Assembly (NCBI GenBank): GCA_025174535.1 | Contig: JALBUN010000032.1 | Span: 1-64,000, forward strand | Reading direction: 5' to 3' | Length of the DNA: 64,000 nucleotides | From: Cantharellus purpuraceus | Taxonomy: Eukaryota; Basidiomycota; Agaricomycetes; Cantharellales; Hydnaceae | Shown: piece by piece, positions 35,501 through 48,931 of the stretch | How the letters are laid out: each line of letters begins with the position of its first letter | Numbering within the stretch: the first letter of the stretch is position 1 | The notes under the pieces: model-generated | Database searches by the model: none | The model's input: the letters and a program-made list of their open reading frames with translations, nothing else | What the model was told of the DNA's origin: nothing | Translations under genes and position numbers: made by a program

Positions 35501-38177
35501 CTGCTTCCGAATGGATGCCATGTCCGGGCGATAGTCATTTTGATTGCGCATCATTTCCAGTGCGTTACATACGATTCACAATTTGTTTGCCACTTCAACG
35601 TAGCTTTGTTCTGAGGTACCACTCGACTATGCGCATCCTGAAGTGGGTAACGCAACGCTGGTCATCGCACGGTTGAAGGCCACGAAACAACCCCGACTGG
35701 GAACCCTATTCACCAATCCAGGTGAATAATTTTGTTTTTAAATGTTATCCTCTAGCTCAACATGGTTCACAGGCGGTCCCGGAGTCAGCGGGATTGCGTT
35801 TCTGATCGAAACAGCTGGTGTGTTGATCAGCACAATCACCCAAGGTCAATACGACATAGTCAGTGCGTATGAATTTCCTTCCTTTTTCTTTCTATCGCGG
35901 CATTAGTTCATGCGGGTGACCTGCACTTGTAAGGCTGGGATCCTCGCGGAGTAAATCAGAGCAGGTTTGAACGGCTCAACCTCCATAAGTAGACTTGTCC
36001 AGCATGTCTGAATTTGTTGGCAGACCTCAAATCTCGTGCGGATTCACAACTCAGGATTCCCTTAGCCAATTTTTGGGAAATACAATCTTGTCAGGCGTGG
36101 AGGCTCGAGGAAGTTTCATAGATCAAGACGACTTGGACTCCTTTTTCTCCAGAGTGGATGAGACGGATGCGAAGATCGTTGAAACCGGAAAAAGATGTTT
36201 GGAATCGGATGGCGCATTTCTGAAATATATGGGGACGGTATCTTCTCGTCCCTATCGCTTCATCTTTCATATTCCCATTATCCCTTCTCAGGCCGCTGTC
36301 GTACGCGATATGGTTTCTCTTTCAGACTTCCTTGAGGGCCCGGGAGAGCAGGTCAATTATTGGGGATTTAGGTGGATTTTTTTCTGCTCGCCCAGCTCTG
36401 ACCCCTGTTAATGTTGATTTCCTGAATTTTAGCTATGGTACTGTGATTGGAAATTACTTTGTCAACAGTAGGCTAATATCTTCGCTCTTGGTGTTCCATG
36501 AACTAACCCTCAAGTTCAGTGTTTCCAGATGTATGTGTATCAAGCATTGCTTGTATGTTCCTTTCATTGTTTCCCGTCTAGCGTGTAGGCCGCGTTATCA
36601 TCGATGGCGTTGTTGACACAATAGTGTAAGCAGCCCGGATATTTCTTTTGGACTGTCATTTCTTTGCCTCATCGATGATTTTGCCTATCGGTCTAGATGG
36701 GCAACCCAGCCGACTTTTAAAGTAAGTTTCATTTGACTCTCAGTGTACCTTTCGGTCATGCTGTTATTCGATCCCGTGACAATAGCAAGTGGCTGGTGTG
36801 TTGCATACCTATCGCCTTCTATTAATTCGGGAATGTAGTGACAGTATCCTGTCTTCAGCGTCATTATCTGGCACCGAATCCGTTTTAGATGGATTGGCGG
36901 AGACATGTGCACAGGCTGGGCCAGTGAATTGTTCTCTTGCCCAGAACAAGGCAACACCTGCGTCCATTCGTCAGGGTGTCATAGATCTCATCAATGTACG
37001 TGTCACTACTGCTGAGGGTGGGGTTGCTCATGCCCTGATCATTGCAGACGGCATACGACGTGCACAAAAGAGGCGCATCTAACATTACTTCCTTTGCCAT
37101 CAGAAGTATTGAACGACGCTTCACATTCAGCACTTATTCTGACGCTTATCCCTAGATTTTCTTGAAAATCAGTTTCACACCCCTACTACTTGGGATGCAC
37201 AGTTGATTCCTCAGCTTGAACTTTGGGCTGCTGTATTGCTTAACGCAACTTCCGGAAACGCGCCAATGATGTTGAATACACGGCATTCACGTTCTGGAGT
37301 TGCCACCACTCGCCAGTTCACGAACACATCTATTACCGCTGTTGATAGCTCTGTTCAGGCATTTTTTTCGTACGTGTCCTACCCATGATTCAGGGTTGCG
37401 TCGTTGTTGAGTGAGGAGCAGTGAGCTTGTGATTTCCTGTGTGGATAGCATTGATCAGCAGAATGTTACGACCCAACGGTTGTTTCAGGAAGTGGTTAGT
37501 GTCACGCAAGGGCTGGCGCCAACAGGTTCGTGCAGTCACGCAAATCAAACTGTTTGCGATTGATCAGATTGAAGTCGGAGAGACTACTTTCGCATTTGTG
37601 AGTCGTTCCTGAACCAACTAACCATATTGGTATCTCATATCAAACGCAGGGGCAAGCCTATTGCCACCGGTTCCCAGTGCGAGCCGTAGAGCGATTTACT
37701 GGGCCATTTAACCATAGCCTTTCCCACCCAATCATAGTCATCGGAAACAAGGTAATCATAATAGCCACATACGTACGCTTTTATTGAAAGGACTGACAGG
37801 CAGACCCAATCACCCCATTTCCGGGTGCCCAAAAAATCGCAGCAACACTGGGTGGCAGTGCTCGCCTTGTCAAACAAAATGGATTAGGAGTCAGTGGCCG
37901 TGTCCGCATCCCGACCGGCCTGCTGTTAATTCACTGATTCATGAACAGCATGCCACGTTTGCGGAAAATTCGGATTGCATTCAGGCTGTAGTTCGAGACT
38001 ATTTTTTGAAAGGGACGGTGCGAAGATACTCCATATATGCGGGTCGGACTTTGCTTATTATTCATACTTCAGCTACCAGATAACGGCATTGTTTGTGACA
38101 CGGACCAGTCGTTGTTTCCCCCTAATAGCACCCTGATATCCCCAAACCCCATGGCACCAAACCCCGTTGCGCGCTGA
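35501..38177 (+). pseudogene. 5'-truncated alpha/beta hydrolase with TAP-like C-terminal domain, copy A
   Basis: Secreted-type hydrolase of the tripeptidyl-aminopeptidase-like family, but without its start. Coding sequence resumes as EWMPCPGDSHFDCASF immediately after the telomere stub, in the middle of the exon that in copy B reads VWSPCPGASHSDCASFK. The remainder is continuous through many introns: VPLDYAHPEVGNATLVIARL, GTLFTNPGG, RPQISCGFTTQDSLSQFLGN, a nucleophile elbow GFSYGTVIGNYFVN, an 11-nt micro-exon (36520-36530) giving MFPD, RVGRVIIDGVVDTIV and a C terminus CDTDQSLFPPNSTLISP ending at 38177. Signal peptide and first exon are missing. The rest looks undamaged, so truncation may be recent, or a new promoter may serve it. 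Confidence 0.85.
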
Positions 38178-39045
38178 AAAGCGATGCGTGTTTTGCATGC
38201 TGCACTTACTCCAGCACAAACCTTTCTTCAATTCCAGTTCAATTCTTGTTTCACCTTGATAGTAAAGACGAACATTGCATCCCAAGGTTCTGCTCCGTCT
38301 ATACCTGCAATATGACAGCTCTTTTCGGCGTAGTTGGTATGAAATGTCAATTATGTAGTCTCAATCTATATGACTCCGCGATGACCACTCTTGGCAAACC
38401 TCCAGCCCTTTGCCTAAGAGCGATGACTGCTGCAATTTTGCTGTTTTCCTCCGAGTCTGATATTTTTGGGTGGTTTCTTCCAGGATCCAAGCTGTGCATA
38501 TGTAGAAATGATATCGTCGATCACTGGTACTGGCCGGCACATGTAGTAACACCTGGCTTTCCCAGCTGTCATTGCTATTTATAAAGTTTAGATGCGCAGT
38601 GCGGATTTCCCAATATGGTGCGTGTAATTACAACTGTCAGAGTCTGATAGATACTCTACCGGTCTGCAGTGCTAGTGGCAGAGCAGTCTTTGGGGTTGCC
38701 CTCTGCTCACGAAGATACATTAATCCAGCATTGCTTACATTGTCTTCGAACCTCTACCGAGTAACGATCTCAGCGACAGTAGCTAATTGTACAAGAGTCC
38801 TTGTGCAAGTATGGCTGCGTATAGTCATTGACAATGAGAGAAGTCAAATAACTGACTGTCCTGCCAGCGCAGTAGCAGATTGACGCCTCAAAAGCAACAT
38901 CTGATTAGCACTGCACGTACAGGAGCTGTCGACTATGCCAGGATGTATCAAAACAGCCACCCACAGTTAGCAAGAGTATATAATCACTCTTATAAGAAGT
39001 GGCTATACCTTCTTGTTCCTGCAGTAACGCTTGACAGTGCTGAGT
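38178..39045. other. Spacer between hydrolase copies
   Basis: 868 bp, no supported gene. It holds the promoter of copy B. Confidence 0.5.
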
Positions 39046-41845
39046 ATGGTATCTAAAACCATCTTCCTTTTCTTCGCTATATCTTGGGCCTTACGCGCTC
39101 ATGCTCGCACTGCATCATCTCCGGGAGTAAGTACACCAGCTTCATGCAGGAATACCAAAACTCAGGTTTAGTTTCGTCTTCAAGTCCGAGTCCAAGGCTT
39201 CATGCACCCAGGCCATCGTATGGAGCCCTTGTCCTGGGGCCTCCCATTCTGACTGTGCATCGTTCAAAGTATGTTTTTCGCACTGGCATCGCATAGACAT
39301 TCTCTACAACCTTTTCAGGTACCACTCGACTATGCACACCCAGAGGTTGGGGATGCCACTCTCGCTGTCGCACGTATCAATGCCACAGCGCAGCCTAAGC
39401 TGGGAACGCTCTTCACTAATCCAGGTACATGGTAACTTCGTATAATTGCACATACTAATGGTTGACTGTCGAGATTTACAGGTGGTCCAGGAGGGAGTGG
39501 GGTCGGATTTCTCCTAGGTCGAGGTGGACGTATCGTCAGTACGATAACAAGTGGCCAATACGACATAATAAGTACGTAGTAGATATGCCATGATGGCGCC
39601 GGCTGAAGTTACTGTAAACCCGGCAGGTTGGGATCCCCGGGGGGTGAACCAGACAGTGTAAGCCTATACTTATCACTCAAGCATCCCTTGTCGTCACGCT
39701 ATTTCAATGTAGACCTCAACTGTCATGCGGTTTCACTTCGTTAGCGTCTTTAGAGCAATTTTTTGGGAATTCTGTTGTTGTGAATGGGATCGAAGCTCGT
39801 GGAAATTTCACCGATCAGAGCGACCTGGACGCTTTTTTTGCAAAGGTGAACGAAACAGACGCTCAGCTCTCTGCAGCTGGACAAAGATGCCTGGACACTG
39901 ACGGAAGTTTCCTGAAATACATGGGAACGGTGATATCCCGTCTTAGATGCTCGAGCTGACAACATTCGCTTAATTGGCTTGGTACACCTCTTAGACCTCC
40001 GTCGTACGTGACATGGTATCTTTGTCAGACTGTATTCAAGGTCCCCAAACACGGATCAACTTCTATGGGGTTAGGTATATCTTTCCATCCCTAGTAATTC
40101 CTGTGCATCATTGTCTCGTAATTTTCAGCTACGGGACTGTTATAGGGAACTATTTCGTAAACAGTCAGTCCATGCTTTTGAACCTCCATACTAGTAGTAC
40201 TGATGTAAAGCGTTCAGTGTTTCCAAAAGTGGGTGCCCGCCTCGGCATCACTGTATTATCTTCCACAACTGACGGCATTCCTGATCAGCGCGTCGGGAGA
40301 GTTGTCATCGACGGTGTGGTGGATACCATAGCGTGAGCTATCGGGTTTCGAGATTAGTGTATTTTCTGTTCACCAATCTCCGATTAACCAGCTGGTCCAC
40401 TGAACCATCGTACAAGGTAGGCTGATGTCATCGCTTAACTGCCTAACAGCTCCTACCAAACACTCGGACATAGGACTTCGACAGTAGGGATGTCTCCGCT
40501 GTTCTTGATCTCATATTGAGATTGTCTCTTGCAGCAATTCTCGGCTCGGCCGATTCTGTCTTCGCAGGATTCGCCAAACAATGCGCTCTGGCAGGACCAC
40601 GAAACTGTGCAATTGCAGAACAGAACTCTACAGCAGGTTCTGTGGCGCAGGCAGTAGTGGATCTAATCAATGTAGGCCTCGATCCGAGCTAGTCAAATGC
40701 ATCGGCTTAACCTATACGTTTGTTAGATGGCATACGATCTGCACAAATCGGGAAAGTCTTCCCTCACGTCATTTGAGATCAGAAGTACGTCGTACGGTTT
40801 TTGAGTAGCGGACCAAGTGATTTGACTGCTGTTAGGTATTATGCGCAGTCAACTTTATACCCCGACAACATGGGCTGCCAACTTGGCTCCCCAGCTCAAG
40901 GCCTGGGAAATATTGCTTGCAAATGAGACGGCTTCAAACTCAACACTGGGGGACGTACCCTCACCCCAATCGGACCTTCGTATGCTCCTTTCACGCCAAA
41001 ACAGCAACACATCTGTTGCTTCTGGAGTCCAGGAGCTGATATCGTATGTACCTCTCCAGTGCGAGATACACTTAAAGATATTAAGCCTTTCTTTTCAGAT
41101 CTGTCGTGATTACCTGCATTGATAGTATTGATCAAGAACATGTCCAGACGAGCCGAGTGTTCGAAGAGGTTGTTCGTGTGACACACGATCTCTCCCCAAT
41201 GTGTATGTAACGTACTCCTTGTACTTGGGGGATCTCACTCTATTTTTACCCTCCTCGCAGTTGGGGAGATTCTCGTTTCTTCAGTAAGTCCTGCTTATCC
41301 AGTGCGTTCGAACTCCTCATGTGGCATCTTCAGGATCGCTTTTTTTGTCACCGTTTCCCAGTGCGAGCAGTGGAACGTTTCACGGGGCCTTTTAATCATA
41401 AACTAGCACATCCGATCCTGGTCATTGGGAACGAGGTAGACGTCGTTTATTATACGTGCACATCAGTCGCGTAGACAAAGTATTTCAGGCAGATCCCACC
41501 ACGCCTTTAGCTAATGCACAAAGAGTGGCTGCCACGCTGGGTGATAGCGCGCGTCTCCTCGTTCAAAACGGTCTGGGAGTGAGTCCATATTTCTCTCTTC
41601 CCTGCCTTTCACTATGTTGAAAAAATCCAAGCACACGTCTTTGGCTGAGAACTCGGACTGCACTCAATCAGTGATGCGTGACTACTTCTTGCGCGGACTG
41701 GTCTGTCTCCCTGCTCATACCGATCGCTCGCTTTATGTAACAGCTGACGATCTTCTAGCTTCCCGAGCCCGGCACAGTTTGTGAAACAGACCAAGCACTG
41801 TTTCCTCCCAACAACACCCTTATTTCACCAGTGTCAATGCTTTAG
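39046..41845 (+). CDS. Secreted alpha/beta hydrolase with TAP-like C-terminal domain, copy B
   Basis: Full-length tandem paralogue of the gene at 35501. The start at 39046 encodes a signal peptide (MVSKTIFLFFAISWALRAHA). Exon 2 has VWSPCPGASHSDCASFK, followed by VPLDYAHPEVGDATLAVARI, GTLFTNPGGPGG, STITSGQYDIIS, WDPRGVNQT and RPQLSCGFTS. The nucleophile elbow GVSYGTVIGNYFVN spans an intron, and an 11-nt micro-exon (40218-40228) gives MFPK before RVGRVVIDGVVDTIA. The C-terminal TAP-like domain includes CIDSIDQEHVQT, the RFPVRAVERF-type block, HPILVIGNE (with the region expected to hold the catalytic Asp) and a tail CETDQALFPPNNTLISPVSM. About 20 exons. Several potential N-glycosylation sites fit secretion. 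The natural substrate is not predictable. Confidence 0.86.
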
Positions 41846-44469
41846 TCATTATCCGAGTATAAGGAGACAGTTCGCACTCTGTGCAGAAACTGAGTTGGAT
41901 AGATGAATTTATACTCATTGTCTTATGCAGATCTTCAGGTAACTCCTGAATGGAAAATGTAAGACTCAAGTGCTACTTGTCCGAGTGTTTGATATTATGG
42001 CCTCACCGAGGTGGTTTGAGGTACGTGGGGTCATTAAGACTGCGAGACTCTGGGGTATAGCGGCCAGATACAACTCATATTAAGGATAGTTCTTGGGCAA
42101 TTCCTTGAAGGGATCTCTAAGGAGACGTACACATAACTGTGAGATAGCAAAAGTAGTATGAGACTCAAACAGAAAGGAGCTGACAGGATGACTGAAAGAG
42201 AGGGGTCGAGTATGCGTGGTCATTGAAATATGTTTATGCTCGATATCATCTGCAGTATCATATCCGTTTCTATCGTCCCCCGTATGTACACACTAATGGC
42301 TCAAATCCAAAGTAACCCCCTTCTTCTGCACTACATAGTAACCGTACCAGGTTGGGGTATTAGTGCGAGCCTGATGGAAGTGAATTTTGCAAGCATGTGG
42401 TTATTGCGAAGTTGGATGATGCTAGCGGGAGCTTGTGCCATTAACTCGTCGAGTCGTGCTAGGCTTCAACCCTGATGTGATTGAGTGCAAATGATACGCA
42501 GTATCTATGAATTGTCAGGCTTTGCCTACTAGCTCCCAAAGTGAGAGCCCCCTGCAAAAGAAATGAACACCGGAAACAAGGCTGCTGTGGATGCCAGCTG
42601 TGCACCACATCACAACCGCGGGTGACAGATCCATAGTATCTCAAGGAAGGCAAGGGTCACCGATTTCGAACATTCGATGAAAGGATGACAGACACCCAGA
42701 AATGTATTGTGTCATTGTGAGAGGTAAGCTTTGTGTTCATGCCGTGAGCTATATGCTCAGTTTCAGTTGAGAATATCAAGCGTGCTTGGTATTATTTCAA
42801 ATTCAGTCCGTGTGGATGTTTCGAGCGTGTCGTATGTGGCTTGCCGGAGAGGCACGGTCGAAATATTTAGAGTCAAGCGCCAGTCGAGCGCACACGCTCC
42901 GCCGGATCGAGCTGCCGTGCGTCCACTTCCCACAGACACCCACTGAGCTCATGCCTACGCCACAGCAGGTATGAGCGGGTGGCAAATGCAACCTGTGGTT
43001 TGTGGAAATCACTGTAGGTTAAATAGTGTGTAGATAACCGCATGTTTAGACTTGACTATCATCCACCATGCCTGGGCCTGATGTATCACAATGTGCAACT
43101 GACGTACCAGGAGAGGGGTGTGGAGGGTCTTCTGTTGAAAGACTACAGGATTGTGTGCTAGGTGCAGCTACATGACTAAGATAGCAGACGATGATTGGCA
43201 CATGAACGATTCACGGTACGCAGTTGTCTACTACATATTTCGAATGGCTCACTGATCTATATAGAAACTCCCTCAATGTGGCGACTGCGGGCTTGCACAC
43301 AAGAATATCATAGGAGTGCATTGCGGTTCTTGCAAGAAACTATGTGGGTAATTTCTCGGTATTTATTTATAATGATTAACATTCAACATCCCTGTTCATC
43401 TGCAGATGATCAGGAGTTAGGATGGATCGATAAGATACTCCAGGACAAGCAGCATGGCTGCGGAACAGAAGTGATGTCGCCTGGCGATTTTTACCAAGCG
43501 CACCAAGCTCCTCCACATGCGCATGTTTATGTAGAAGGTGTACCCAAAGAAAATGAAAGGTAAACCTGTTTGCTTAGAACTATGGGTCAACGAAGAAGGG
43601 GTACGTCATCTCACAGAACTGACTAGCTGGTAAACTTGATACATATGGTCTACTTGTAGTGTATAGTAGATAGACGAATAGAGGTCTATCAGTAGAGTCA
43701 CCAATTTATGCGCTAATGCCATACAACACATGTTGGATAATTTTCTCTACTCTCAATGGCTACACACGCATCTATTATTCGAGCATCTTAAGGCAACTAG
43801 AAGTGGTGACGTGGATGTGGCCACAGGGGATCCTACCCCACATCGTGCCCCCGGCCCAGCACTCCAATCGAACTGAAAAGCCCAACAGACACAGCAAAGA
43901 GCGATAACCCCCAAGAATCAGTACAGCCACCTACACCCCTATACCCTACCACCATACCACCGCCATCTATAACCATGATACACCGAGCCCCATATATCGG
44001 TGATGCGGGGAGTTTCGACCGCGTCTGGTTCTCCAGACGCAGCATCCCTACGCAGCAAGAGGCAATGACCCAGGGATGCAGACATACCCGAATGTACACT
44101 AATTTAAAACCGCGTCACCAGCCATTGGGATATAAAGCTCTTAATCCACAGCTTCACTTATCCCATCACCCTCATCTCTATTCGCAAATACACGTCTACC
44201 CTCTAGGGGTAGCTCACACCACAACTGTAACTAAGTAGATATGGTGCACCATAAGCGCTTTGCGCCTCAAGCACCCTAATTCTTCTCTCTCTCTGAGTGA
44301 GTGCCACGCGCCAAGCTTTGATTTTGAAAATTTGAGCTTGCCCCTCCGGCAAACCTCAGTCGTATGCATATATTGGTTCTGAGATTTGATAAGATTCCAG
44401 AGTGTTCCACGTATGCCGACAGTTTCAAACTCCGGAGTGTGGGAGCCAACTGCCTTTAGTAGATAACGC
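41846..44469. other. 2.6-kb region without a supported gene
   Basis: Open frames are short or lack motif and splice support (for example 43195-43563). No repeats were noticed. It ends in the KAR2 promoter. Confidence 0.45.
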
Positions 44470-44492
44470 TACGTGGCAATTGCGACGTGTCC
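44470..44492 (+). promoter_or_regulatory. Paired ACGTG boxes, candidate unfolded-protein-response element
   Basis: TACGTGGC (44470-44477) and GACGTGTCC (44484-44492) lie 60-82 bp upstream of the KAR2 start. ACGTG cores are bound by Hac1/XBP1-type bZIP factors, which control BiP genes in fungi. The pairing and position support a role; binding is not shown. Confidence 0.4.
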
Positions 44493-44551
44493 TTTTCGAA
44501 AAAGTTATAAGATCACTTCTGTCTGTTAGCCATTCCACCATTCTTTTCAAA

Positions 44552-47206
<2,655 letters not shown>

Positions 47207-47626
47207 AGACTGTTGTGACCCTAATAGTATCCATAGTAGGCAGGCACAGGTGTGGACCATGATTGAGTCATGCCGACAAGGAGCTGTAATATATACGTCT
47301 TATTATTTCACCAGCTTCTAACCATTGACTTTGATAACATTTTGTGTTCCTCTTGTACGGCTTACGTTACTTCCCTAGATAAGTACTACAAGTTTCGATA
47401 TCGGTATCCAGCATTTAACAAAGCTCTATACTCCATCATATATGTCCAACTTTGATTTAGAGCATCTTGACGTCATCCTATTTTCAAACGTGTGGCGTTC
47501 ATACTAGTGACGTATGAGGGACAGCGCCACCCCATGAAGGAAGTGGTGATGCTCACAATCTCCTTCGGTACCCAATTCCATTATGACCATCCAATCGATT
47601 GATACAGTAGGATACAAGCATCTAGT
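47207..47626. other. Convergent 3' spacer KAR2 / terpene synthase-like gene
   Basis: 420 bp. No gene seen. I searched it by eye on the minus strand for a missing C-terminal terpene-synthase exon and found none. Confidence 0.5.
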
Positions 47627-48931
47627 CTAGACTAGATTTTTTCCTTTACGTTGGCTCCAGGATACATTTGCAATCACCCAATTTCCAAGGCCCTGGACGT
47701 ACAGTGCGATATGCGGGTCGACTTCAGGGCCAAATGATGGAATCCTTTGATAATTCTCCAGGAATGTTTTCTTGCACTGGTTGTGATAGTCTGCGAGCCA
47801 TTCTAGGGCTCCGTCCACATCTATATTCAGCTGGTCCATAACGACCTTGATGATATTATGGGCGTCATCCCCACGAGCTTGTTCGACATTGTACGACAGC
47901 ATGTCCTGCCAAAGTAATGTCACATAAGCGACATATACCTAGATAACAGTGACTGACATTGTCAAGAATGATCATGTCAACGACGCAGACTGTGATTAGC
48001 TCCATATATTGGTCCTCCCAAACCTCTGCAGGGAGCTCCACGTCAAGCTCCATGAGCGTAAATGACGGCCGGGCGCCTACGGTGTAGCGGCGAACCTCGA
48101 AATATTCCTCTATAGTGCGTTTGTGACTGGTATCGCGGTCTTTGGCTTGTCGGACCACAGATTGGACGTAGAGTTGGAATGCTTCAACAAATCGGCGTGC
48201 AGCGCTTTTTGAGGCAGTTTTTAGCCCTCTTTCCCAACACCTTAAACGAATTAAGTTGTTTAAATAAACCATGATGAAGCTGTAGTTACTGTCTGGATGC
48301 CTCCCCAAGCAAGTTCTCCCTTGCAGGACGCGGCTTATGAGGGTGCCTCAAGGCGTCTGTGATGATGTTGGCCTGTTTCTGCACTTCTTCTTCGCATGTG
48401 ATATCAGAATATTCGTCGAAGACGAAGAAGATCATCATAAGGTCGCAACCAGTGCGAAGGTGCTCTGAGGATGAAAGTTCCGTCGGCTTCATGACTCCAG
48501 AATGACAATCACAGAAACGAGTGACCTTTCTTTAACCATGGATATGCAAGTGATGCGAGAAGGCCTGAATTGTTTTTTGCAATATGGAAGCTCTCGCGTC
48601 GATGAGTATTTGGTGAAAGCTCGTGGAACTTACTGAAGTCACAAGCATCGAATTTCTTTTGCCCCAGCTCGTCGAAAGGATAGAAGGACGTCATCCAGGC
48701 CGTTGATTCAGCCTTTGCTTCTTCGTAGAACTTATTCACCGCTCGTGGCCAGGGCCAGCCCTCAACTGTATTGGGCAGGCGAATGACACGACCCGTGGGA
48801 ATAGCACGTACAGTGACATCACGGACGTCTATACTTCTCTTTGTGCCATCGACGGGATCGAACTGTGGACCTTCTGTGGTGTTGGCATCAGTTTCTACAA
48901 ACTCAGTGGCATTGACTGGAGAGGTATTCAT
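47627..48931 (-). CDS. Sesquiterpene synthase-like protein, C-terminally short
   Basis: Class I terpene cyclase fold. After an unusual N-terminal extension of about 50 residues (start 48931, first in-frame ATG) the family part begins [20 protein letters not shown]. Exons then give [37 protein letters not shown] (the D[DE]xxD metal site is DEYSD), FWERALK-type [37 protein letters not shown], and LDN joined to [17 protein letters not shown]. The last contains the NSE motif as NDMLSYNVE. The introns (for example donor at about 48529, acceptor at about 48458) keep frame. The protein stops soon after [13 protein letters not shown] (end 47627), exactly where family members continue into the conserved RY motif that contacts the diphosphate. 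Both metal sites are intact, but activity is uncertain. Confidence 0.82.
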
